Below are positions 7,368 through 15,700 of a DNA stretch of 17,097 nt, in pieces (position 1 is the first letter of the stretch; each line of letters begins with the position of its first letter). The translations under genes and the position numbers were made by a program. The notes below the pieces were generated by a model. The model worked only from the letters and a program-made list of their open reading frames with translations. It was not told the DNA's origin and did no database searches. Where the stretch lies: contig CALFIT010000014.1 of the NCBI GenBank assembly GCA_937877465.1, forward strand, positions 1 through 17,097. Direction: 5' to 3'. Source of the stretch: an uncultured Bacteroidales bacterium (GTDB lineage: Bacteria > Bacteroidota > Bacteroidia > Bacteroidales > F082).

Positions 7368-10300
7368 TTAGTAACCACATCTTGGAATAAAAATGTCTTC
7401 CCATTCAGACTTTGACACAGAGTGTTGCAAGGGCATATTTGCTCCTCGACCTTGAAGCTCGTATGCTTTAATTCCCGTCCTACTTTTCTCGTATTCACGT
7501 TTTTTGGCATTGTATTGCCTCTTTATCATTCCATCAGCTAACCATTGAGTTATTTCATCTCCATAAACGTCTCCTATTATTGTTCCTATTGACCACCCAA
7601 AAGAAAACGCAGAAAGACACCAACCAATTACAGGAAGGGCTTTAGCCACTGAACCTTTAATCAAAGACTTTCCCACATGAAATTTTATTGCACCTGAAAC
7701 CGTGGTTCGAAGTGAAAGGCCAGAAGGAAGGTTAACTAAATTAGAAATGCCACGTAAAGACGGAATGACTTTTGACAACAATCCAATTGTTGTGCAACAA
7801 GCGGAATAAACATCGATACCAAACACTATTTTTGAGCCTATATCATTGCCAATAAGGTTTCCTGTTTGCAAATATTGTAAAGCATATCCGCCCACAGACC
7901 CAATTGACATAATGCTCGTTGCAATACCAACAGACATATTACCATTAGGATCAATGTTATTGATTGGATCATTATTCGCATAGGTATAAAGATTAGTGCT
8001 CCATATGGGATCCTCACTCAAAAACCTTCCAGTAGTACAGTCATAGTAGCGGGCACGCATAAACGCCAAGTCGTCTGTTTCGAACATCACTCCATTTCTA
8101 CCAACAAAACGAAATCGGTTCAAATCTGTTTCCTCTGATTGGACCACATTACCAAAATCGTCATATTGGTATTTATGGGTAATAGCCGCCTCCGTCGTAG
8201 CATCAACCATGGCAACTGTACTACCACGAAAGTCATAAATATAATATTCGGTCTCATCATTGGCACTTATCCTGGAAATCAAACCAGCAGGACCATAGAC
8301 ATAGTAATAAAAAGGAATCCCTCCATCATCCGTTTCCATAATCACATTACCATCACCTGACAACAAGTCCAAAACATACTTTGTCGTTTCCCCGTCTCGT
8401 GTAGCCGAGCGCCTATTCCCAAGTCCATCATAAGTGTAGGTTGCTGTAAAATCTCCAGACACTTCAATCAGGTTGTCTTTACTATCGTAACTGTATCCTC
8501 GACCTGTGCGCAAGGTTGTGTTTCCATTGGCATCATACATGAATGAAATATCGCCTATGGTTTCCAGCCGGTTGGCTGAGTTACATGTATATGACAGAAG
8601 AGAGGCAACCATGGGTGGCAAACCTTCATACGGTTGCACTATGGTTTCTTGGATATGATTGCCCAAATTGTCCAAAGAATACAACTCACTTGCCACCATA
8701 CTTCCCAAACCATCAGACCGATAAGAAGACAATCCGTTCTGACGTCCGTTTTCATCATACGTATAGTAAGTTCTAACTTCATTGGGATAGGTGTAATAGT
8801 CTAGTTGACCATCAGGTCGATACACAAATGAAGTAGTATTATTATTCCAGTCAGTTACCGATTCAACCCTATTCAATGCATCATAATCGTATGTTACGGT
8901 TTTATCACCTGGATAGGTTATTGTTTCAACATTACCATTTAAGTCATAGGAATAACTTACCGTAACACCGTCATACGTTATCGATTTAATATTTTGACCT
9001 ATTGTTTGATATTCATAAACAATCGATTTGCCATCTTTTGTCACGGTTTCAACCAAACCAAAATCATTATACGAATATGAAGCATAACCGTCACTAGTCA
9101 ATCTTCCAGCATTGTCATAAATATAGTTAAATACATCGCCATTGGGCGAAGTGAATTTCTTTATCGAGCCATCTGGATTATACTCCATGCTTATTTCATT
9201 ACCCTGAAATGAAACCGATTGCAACAAATCACCTAAATCATACATCAATTCCGTAGCAAATCCTTTACTATTGACAATCCTAATCAAGTTGTCATTCTCG
9301 TCATAAAAATACGATGTGGGATTACCCAATTCGTCAATCACTTTGGTAACATTGCTGTTGTTATCATATTCATAATGCTTAGTTTTCCCTTCAGAATTGA
9401 TTGTACTTTCAACACGACTAATCGCATCATAGTTCGTTATAGAGGTAATTCCTAACGGATTTTCTGTAAAATGGGTCAAATTCCCATATTGGTTGTATTC
9501 ATATTGTGTCACCTTGCCCATAGGACCCGTAATCGTTTCAGGTGCACCATGATCATTATACGAGATAGTCGTAGTATTACCCATGGCATCCGTAATACCA
9601 GTCACTTTCCAAACAGAATACTCGAAACTAGTGGTATTACCATTAAAATCAGTCATTGAAGATAATGTTCCATTGTTATTATAAAGGTATTGTTGAGTAA
9701 CAGGACCCAGCTCCAGCGTAGGAACCTCAATGGTTGCAACCGCACCAGCATTCGTATACGAATAATTGGTTTGAGTGCCCGTAATATTATCTATTACTGA
9801 TGTAATTAAAGAGCCGTCATTCGGATCATCATAAGAATAAGTTAAGTCTTTATCAACATGATTAGTAATGTACGTGATACGATTGTCTAAATTAAAACCA
9901 TATTCAGTGTTAAAACTATTCCTAGACAATGGCTGAATCAAAGTAGAAGAAGAGTGCCCTCCTTCATAATCAAACGTAAGGTCAACAGTCGTTGGAGGCT
10001 CGTCATTCACCCTTGTACTACTAAGTTTTCTTTGTTGGTAATCATTAAAGATCTTATTTCCCCTTGGTAGTTCTATGCAAGTAATCAGTCCATCATCTGC
10101 ATCGGTTGTTCCATATTGAAAACCAGTTACATTACCTTTCGCATCTTGTATGGAGGCGAGGTATCCGTTGTCATCATAACTGAATGCGATTTGTCTGCCA
10201 ATTGGATCAGAAACAGAGCTTAGTTTTCCTGCTGTATAATTGAAATTTAATGACCTACCAAAAGCAGAAACTTTTGTAAGCATAAAATTCGCAGGAGACA

Positions 10301-11564
10301 CATAATCATATTCTAATTCAACTTTATTTTCTTGATAACGGTCGTCTTCACTAATCATCGTAAGAAAGAACAATGAAGCATTAAAAGATAAAGACTCGAG
10401 TACATATTTGTAATGATCGGTAGTTTCTAATTGGAATTTATTATCCGAAATTCTTATTAGCTTATTGTAATTCCCCTCTGTAATGGAAGCACATTCTTCA
10501 ATTCCAAATGGTTCTGGTTCGTACATTAACAATGTGCCATCCCCCATATGTACAACATAGATTATTTGGCAATTTTCGGCATCACGAGCCATACTTAAAT
10601 ATATATTGTAAGAATGCGTCCAAGACGGTCCTAACGGTTCAATTGGAAGATATCCCTTAGGAATTTCTGTATAATATGAGTCGTAACCAACACTAAAATC
10701 TAACGGGATATAACCTGGAATATGAAATAAATCCTTATCATAATAACTAAAATTTCCTTGCTCTATCCCACGAGCTACGTTTGTCACATCTGGCCTCAGA
10801 TTTGTAGGAATAAAGAAATCAGAAGTTTCGAAATCTTGCGTGTTTGCTGGCGTTGGAATAGTGATCAACTCGGATGTCATCAACCTATACAAAAACAAAA
10901 ACGCTTCCCCTCGTGTACAATAGTCGCCAGGACGAAATGAACCGGATCTCACAATATTTAACACATAAGCCTTGTTCGCATATCCCCAAAAATTTCCATA
11001 GTTTTCGTTGTCGGGATCAAAATCCGAAAAGGGATTTTCCATACATGCTGGATCAGGCACGACATTAAAAGCCTCCAAAAGCACCTTAAGCACATAGCTA
11101 CGTTCAATCGGCGATTCAGGGTCAAAAAAGGCACGGTCACGGTCGAATGGAGAGATACCATCGCCATATTCAAGATACAAGAGTGCTTTGGCCGAGCGAT
11201 AATAATAGGTGTTAGGATCCTGCAAGTCGGGATAAATGCTTGGGAAATAATCCGTCACCAATTGCGTCGGCACATTGTTGACACCTCCATAAAGGCCATA
11301 TAATGCAATCTTTGCCAATTGATCGCGAGTTATGTTTTCATCAGGCAACAATTCACCATCAATGCCTTCAACAATGCCATTGGCACACAAGTATTGAACA
11401 GCCTCGTACAGCTCTTCTGAATAATCGGAATTGCTACCACAATTCTCTCCTGATGAACAATCGGGAAAATCACAATTGCCGTTTTGGGCAATCACTCCAT
11501 TAGTAAGGGCCATTGTCACCATCAGCATCACAGCTGACACAAGTCTTATAGTCTTAGTTTTCAT
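7368..11564 (-). CDS. SLH domain-RHS/YD-repeat protein with RHS core and hydrophobic C-terminal tail
   Basis: 1398 residues. Signal peptide 1-26 (VIA|Q), a Cys-rich linker at 31-42, then three SLH-like domains over about 47-232. Residues 262-330 resemble the head segment that precedes RHS shells (PLDFSVGY...GPSWTHSYN). YD repeats fill about 408-1084. The conserved core at 1085-1208 has YGPAGLISRI, YIYDFRGST, FRFVGRNG, MRARYYDCTTGRFLSEDPI and ends DPINNIDPNGN. In RHS proteins this core closes a beta-cage around the variable C-terminus. Here that C-terminus is 190 residues (1209-1398) with three hydrophobic stretches and no toxin motif I recognise. There is no T9SS sorting domain, unlike three of its neighbours. 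SLH domains bind cell-wall polymers in other bacteria; here that would place the protein in the periplasm or at the envelope. Polymorphic toxin is one reading, structural or adhesive protein the other. Confidence 0.88.
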   Translation of the reverse strand: MKTKTIRLVSAVMLMVTMALTNGVIAQNGNCDFPDCSSGENCGSNSDYSEELYEAVQYLCANGIVEGIDGELLPDENITRDQLAKIALYGLYGGVNNVPTQLVTDYFPSIYPDLQDPNTYYYRSAKALLYLEYGDGISPFDRDRAFFDPESPIERSYVLKVLLEAFNVVPDPACMENPFSDFDPDNENYGNFWGYANKAYVLNIVRSGSFRPGDYCTRGEAFLFLYRLMTSELITIPTPANTQDFETSDFFIPTNLRPDVTNVARGIEQGNFSYYDKDLFHIPGYIPLDFSVGYDSYYTEIPKGYLPIEPLGPSWTHSYNIYLSMARDAENCQIIYVVHMGDGTLLMYEPEPFGIEECASITEGNYNKLIRISDNKFQLETTDHYKYVLESLSFNASLFFLTMISEDDRYQENKVELEYDYVSPANFMLTKVSAFGRSLNFNYTAGKLSSVSDPIGRQIAFSYDDNGYLASIQDAKGNVTGFQYGTTDADDGLITCIELPRGNKIFNDYQQRKLSSTRVNDEPPTTVDLTFDYEGGHSSSTLIQPLSRNSFNTEYGFNLDNRITYITNHVDKDLTYSYDDPNDGSLITSVIDNITGTQTNYSYTNAGAVATIEVPTLELGPVTQQYLYNNNGTLSSMTDFNGNTTSFEYSVWKVTGITDAMGNTTTISYNDHGAPETITGPMGKVTQYEYNQYGNLTHFTENPLGITSITNYDAISRVESTINSEGKTKHYEYDNNSNVTKVIDELGNPTSYFYDENDNLIRIVNSKGFATELMYDLGDLLQSVSFQGNEISMEYNPDGSIKKFTSPNGDVFNYIYDNAGRLTSDGYASYSYNDFGLVETVTKDGKSIVYEYQTIGQNIKSITYDGVTVSYSYDLNGNVETITYPGDKTVTYDYDALNRVESVTDWNNNTTSFVYRPDGQLDYYTYPNEVRTYYTYDENGRQNGLSSYRSDGLGSMVASELYSLDNLGNHIQETIVQPYEGLPPMVASLLSYTCNSANRLETIGDISFMYDANGNTTLRTGRGYSYDSKDNLIEVSGDFTATYTYDGLGNRRSATRDGETTKYVLDLLSGDGNVIMETDDGGIPFYYYVYGPAGLISRISANDETEYYIYDFRGSTVAMVDATTEAAITHKYQYDDFGNVVQSEETDLNRFRFVGRNGVMFETDDLAFMRARYYDCTTGRFLSEDPIWSTNLYTYANNDPINNIDPNGNMSVGIATSIMSIGSVGGYALQYLQTGNLIGNDIGSKIVFGIDVYSACCTTIGLLSKVIPSLRGISNLVNLPSGLSLRTTVSGAIKFHVGKSLIKGSVAKALPVIGWCLSAFSFGWSIGTIIGDVYGDEITQWLADGMIKRQYNAKKREYEKSRTGIKAYELQGRGANMPLQHSVSKSEWEDIFIPRCGY
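7371..7940 (-). other. Variable C-terminal domain of the RHS protein (unrecognised, hydrophobic)
   Basis: 190 residues follow the core. Hydrophobic or glycine-rich stretches lie at 1211-1232, 1243-1268 and 1305-1332; the rest (1343-1398) is polar with a basic patch (KRQYNAKKREYEKSR) and ends PRCGY. I see no HNH, deaminase, metallopeptidase or ADP-ribosyltransferase motif. Membrane insertion is possible from hydrophobicity alone. Confidence 0.6.
7941..8312 (-). other. Conserved RHS core
   Basis: Residues 1085-1208 carry the standard closing motifs of the RHS shell: YGPAGLISRI, YIYDFRGST, KYQYDDFGNV, FRFVGRNG, ARYYDCTTGRFLSEDPI and NNDPINNIDPNGN. In characterised family members the chain after this point is the variable, often toxic, domain. 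Confidence 0.88.
8295..10343 (-). repeat. RHS/YD repeat array
   Basis: About 680 residues of YD repeats with the pattern (Y/F)xYDxxGxLxxxxDxxGNxTxxxY, for example around residues 460-480, 640-700, 730-760 and 890-940. They vary in sequence rather than being exact DNA copies. They should fold into the beta-spiral shell known from RHS and Tc-toxin proteins. Confidence 0.88.
10869..11426 (-). other. Three SLH-like domains of the RHS protein
   Basis: Residues 47-232 hold three ~45-65-residue units. Each has a helix with YxxAVxYL/SAKALLYL/ANKAYVL, a G-x-(F/L)-x-P-(D/E/G) turn and a helix beginning (I/P)TRxQLAKI, IERSYVLKVL or CTRGEAFLFLYRL. This is the S-layer homology pattern. In other bacteria such domains bind pyruvylated wall polymers; the ligand in a Bacteroidota envelope is unclear. 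Confidence 0.75.
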
Positions 11565-11597
11565 GATTTATATGTACCTAAATAACCATTCAATAAT

Positions 11598-12722
11598 TCA
11601 AAACACCAACGTTTTATCTTCCGTGTCTCTCGACACGTACACATAGCCCTTGCCGGGCTGTAAGGTGCCGAGCGTGCCTACCCAAGTGCCGTTTTCATAG
11701 ATGGCGAAGCCTTCGTCCTGCGAGACGAGTTTGTCGCCCTCGGCGGGCGCTATGTTCAGGTCGTCGACTTCCAAAGGCTGCACGCCAGAATAACCAAACC
11801 AGTTGGGACCTTCAGCGATGTCCACCTCGATGGAGGCAACCGGCAGGCCCGACACGCTCAATATGCACGGCTCTACGGTCTGTATCCTATACATCGCACC
11901 AGGAACGATGGCATCAATCGTACCGCTCCATTGGCCGTTCTCATAATAGGATTCGTCCCCATCCTGCGAGACGACGGCAAGGGCGTGGTCGCCCAAGGCA
12001 GCCTCGAAGTCTTCCAATGCGACTGGAATTGCTGTTGTCCACCAGTTCCATCCCTCGGTGAGCACTGCGGTCTGACCCGCCTCAAAATGGGCCACCAAAC
12101 TGACAGGCTCCATCACCACAAAGGAATAGGAACTTTGGTTTGAGACCTCCTCGCCTTCCACGGTCCAGTTGACAAAGGCATACTGGCTACCTGCAGTGGC
12201 CTCAAGTTGGCAGGTCGCACCATACACGTATGGCATAGCACCAGTCACCACGCCACCCTCGGCTGGGTCAGCCTCGACGGCAATGGTCACCGTCTCTTCG
12301 GTCTGGAACTCAAATTGATACGGATTGGCTGGCAGACCGTGTATGGCATTCACCGTAAAAGTCATCCCTTCGGATGTGGCGTCGAGTTCGGCACCTGTTT
12401 TGTGGTCATAAAGTTTGAAAGTGATGGCGTTGTTGTTAACACCATACACCATCAAAAACACCATGTATTTATCCACGGCGGGATAGTAAGTCAGTATCTC
12501 GCTTCCTCTGCATTGGCTTCCGCAGAAGGCCCCTATCTCCATTTCGGTCCTGCGCATCTCAGCGCCGTTGATGTTGAGCACACCTATAATGGTCATGTTG
12601 TCGGAGAATTGATGGATGTCGTAGGTCCAATGCTTCACTACTCTCGATCCGCCATCTGTCACCATCGCGCCCAAACGGGTCACGATGGTGACAAAAAGGA
12701 TTAAAAACATTATTCTTTTCAT
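11598..12722 (-). CDS. Small secreted protein of shared modules (A, InlB repeat, B) without a sorting domain
   Basis: 374 residues. Signal peptide about 1-19 (hydrophobic MFLILFVTIV, likely cut after LGA). Module A at 31-139, with the two-cysteine motif FCGSQCRG at 67-73. One InlB-type repeat at 143-214 (ADPAEGGVVTGAM...YAFVNW). Module B at 221-374, made of two half-units each with a W-rich start, an SQ motif, WxGT and a PGxxYxx end. The protein stops right after module B, so the second module A and sorting domain that follow module B in two neighbours are absent. Without that signal it should remain periplasmic or leave by another route. It lies 17 bp after the LRR gene and 33 bp before the RHS gene. 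No enzyme motif is seen. It could be a partner or chaperone for co-expressed proteins, but nothing shows this. Confidence 0.86.
   Translation of the reverse strand: MKRIMFLILFVTIVTRLGAMVTDGGSRVVKHWTYDIHQFSDNMTIIGVLNINGAEMRRTEMEIGAFCGSQCRGSEILTYYPAVDKYMVFLMVYGVNNNAITFKLYDHKTGAELDATSEGMTFTVNAIHGLPANPYQFEFQTEETVTIAVEADPAEGGVVTGAMPYVYGATCQLEATAGSQYAFVNWTVEGEEVSNQSSYSFVVMEPVSLVAHFEAGQTAVLTEGWNWWTTAIPVALEDFEAALGDHALAVVSQDGDESYYENGQWSGTIDAIVPGAMYRIQTVEPCILSVSGLPVASIEVDIAEGPNWFGYSGVQPLEVDDLNIAPAEGDKLVSQDEGFAIYENGTWVGTLGTLQPGKGYVYVSRDTEDKTLVF
11601..12062 (-). repeat. Module B in the 374-residue protein (two half-units)
   Basis: 154 residues made of two similar halves: GWNWWTT...VSQ...YYENGQWSGTI...PGAMYRI, then GPNWFGY...VSQ...IYENGTWVGTL...PGKGYVY. 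The longer forms in the two big T9SS proteins have the same two-part build. It is the C-terminus of this protein. Confidence 0.75.
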
Positions 12723-12739
12723 TCTTCAGTAGGTTTGGA

Positions 12740-15700
12740 TTATCTTACAATGAGTTTACGGATGCATACGTCATGGCCTTCAGCCACAATCTTCAACATA
12801 TAGACGCCTGGCGTGGCCGGAGCCTTCAGCTCCATGGGTAGCGCGTTGGAGCGAACCGCCGACACTACAACCCCCAATTCGTTGACGACTTCAACACGAA
12901 CATCCTGTTCGTATCCGACCGGCATTGCAATTCTGAAGTTCTGTCCGCAATCGGCTGGGTTAGGATAAACGGCCACTTGGTCAAAGCCATAGCTTTGGGA
13001 TTGACTGTTGAAGTGGATTGTAAGCATATCCTTGGTATTGCCCACGACGGCATCCGATTCAAAGACTATCATTTCCTTGGCGTTGCCATACTCCACGCCT
13101 TCGTCGGAATCGAACAAGGCGAAGCGCAAGTCCTTCGGCTCATGACCTGTAATGGTAAGGAAAGCGACATAACGGTCGACTGGTTCGACATACATCAAAC
13201 GAACGCTACCGCGGCATTCTTCGCCAGCAAAAACAGCCAGTTCGTAACGACCATCGCGCAATTCTACGTCGTCGAGTTCGACCACTGCCATGACATTCAT
13301 ATTATCGGTGTACTTGTGCATGTTAGGAATCCAGTGGTTGCTTTCGGCAGTTCTGTTTTTCTTCAGCACGCCCGACCTGCCTTCGGTGTAGGTAAATGAC
13401 ACTGACTCGCTGTCGTTCGATTCATACATCAAGCCCATACCAGGATTGATTGTGCTCAACGAGCCAAGCCAGCCGAAGCCTTCGTAATAGGTGGCGAAGG
13501 TTTCTTGTGACTTAAGCATATCATTGTCGTGAGCATCAAGGCCACTTAAAGCGACGTTGACGTCATTAGCCGTGGCCATAGGATAACCAATCCAGTTCCA
13601 GCCTTGGTTCAATGTGATGGGGTGTTGCGAAGCAATGGCGCTGTTGCCCACCATTTCGAGCACGGTGGCGGCAGTGGTGTTCACCATATACATGCTTTCG
13701 TTGGTGATGGCATCAAGGTTGCCCATCCATTCACCGCCCGAATTGGCGATGAATCCCGTTTGCGACTTGATTATCACACCATTTTCGCCCAGTCCTTCCG
13801 TCATCATCTGCAGGCCTTCGATGGCGGACTGCTCGATGTAGGTGGAATACCAAGTCCAGCCTTCACTCATCTCGGTTTGCTGGCTATTGATGAAGTTGAA
13901 CACATAAGGATTGGCGGGCGTACCTAAACGTCCGTTGGTGACGAAGGTGACCATCGAAGTACACGACAGCTCCAGCTCCTCACCCAGTCCGTGGTCATAG
14001 AGCTTGAAGCGCAGTTCGTCGTTGTCGTTGCCATGCAGCATGAGAAACACCAAATAACGGTTCACTTGAGGATAATAGGTCAGCAACTGGCGACCACGGC
14101 ACTCATCGCCACAAAAAGCACCAATCTCCAAGGTAGGCGTGGCTTGCTCGACGCCTTCTATTTGGATGATGCCAATGGCGGTCATATTGTTAGAATATTG
14201 GTGGATGTTGACATCCCAATGATAAGCGTATGGCGTGAAATTGGCAACGAAATCATGGTTCTCGTGGATGGTGAAGGAGTATTCCTCCTCGGTGGAAACC
14301 ACGATGCCGTTTTCCGTCCAGTTGACGAAGGCGTAGCCAAGATTTGCCGTTGCAATCAGCGACACCGCACTGCCATCGTTGTAGTTGCCCATTCCTGTCA
14401 CGGATCCGGCAACAGCAGGATTGAGGGTGACCGCAACGCTATAGCTTACGCCTGGGGCAAACTCTGCCTGCAGGCTACGGCTCGATTCCATGAGGAAGGT
14501 ATAGGGGTTGGCTTCTGACACCATCGTGCCGTTTTCGCTCCATCCCGTAAAGGCGTAACCCAGCTCGGGATAGGCCGTCACCATGGCGGTGGGATCGTCG
14601 CAATTGGCCTCTTTGTTGACCACGACAACGCCTTTCGCGGGGTCGCATGCGGCCACTTGAAGCACATAATTGAAGTTCTCGGCATAGTTGGTGAACTCGC
14701 TCCAATATTGAGCCGCTTGGAATGCGGGCGTGGCGCCGCATTGCACCGTGACGGGGATGCTGCGCGACACCGTTCCGAATGTGCTTGAGCCGATGGTGGG
14801 CGGCACGGCGGCTGCCACCGTCATGTCCGTTACCGTGGAGCAGCGTTTGAAGGCGTAGTTGGGGATGCTCGCCACGTTTTCACCTATATTAATATGTGCA
14901 ACCGAAGCGCAGTCGTAGAACACGGGCTGTTGGGCGTTGCCCATCTCCGTGCAGTTGACGGCGTTGTAGGTGATGGTGGTGAGTTCGTCGCAGCTGGCGA
15001 AGGCGTAGTTTCCCACGGTCTGCAGTGTCTCGGGCAGGGTAAGCTCGCCGCGCATCCCGCCGCAGTTGCGGAAGGCCTCTGCGCCGATGGTCTCCACGCC
15101 GTTGCCCATCGCGATGCCTTCCAAGCCGTAGCAGTTGTAGAAGGCCTGCTCGCCGATGGTGGTGAGGCTGTTGGGAAGGGTGAGGGTGCCGGTGAGGGTG
15201 GTACAATCTTTGAAAGCCATTAGCGAAATGCTTTCTACATTATTTCCAATATTCAGCGTCTCCAATAACGGCATTCCTGAAAATGAATTATTAGCGAAAT
15301 ATTGATTATCATACCACTGATCCCAAACTAATCCTCCAATGACGCAATTCGTCGCGTTATAGTTCATCGTTGAAAAGTTTGAGTTCGTGAAAGCAGTTCC
15401 ATGTACTGTTGTAGCATTTTCGCCAATAGTAAGCGTTCCACCCAATCCTGTACAATCTTTGAAAGCGTTGTTACCAATAGTTTCAACAGCATTAGGAATC
15501 ACAAGATTTCCAGAAAAGCCATTGCATCCTTCAAAAGCACTTTCGCCAATAGAGACCAAGGAATTTGACAAATTTAAATCATCTGTCAAAGTGGCACAAT
15601 TCACAAAAGCATAGGCAGGAATGCTTTCCACTTGCTCTCCAATGATTAAAGTAGTCAGATTGTTGCAATTATAGAATGTAGAAACAGCAATATCCTGGCC

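Noticed and set aside
8295..10343. RHS array as a mobile element with terminal repeats
   Set aside because: No inverted repeats, transposase or target duplications were found at its edges.
12207..12704. Plus-strand open frame of 165 codons
   Set aside because: It is antisense to the signal peptide, module A and InlB repeat of the 374-residue protein; its sequence resembles the antisense frames over the other module A copies, as expected for a shadow.
13991..14518. Plus-strand open frame of 175 codons
   Set aside because: It is antisense to InlB repeats and module A of the LRR protein and encodes no recognisable domain.
14889..15206. Arg/His/Leu-rich minus-strand frame inside the LRR gene
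   Set aside because: It is an out-of-frame reading of GC-rich LRR repeats; its regularity comes from the repeats themselves.
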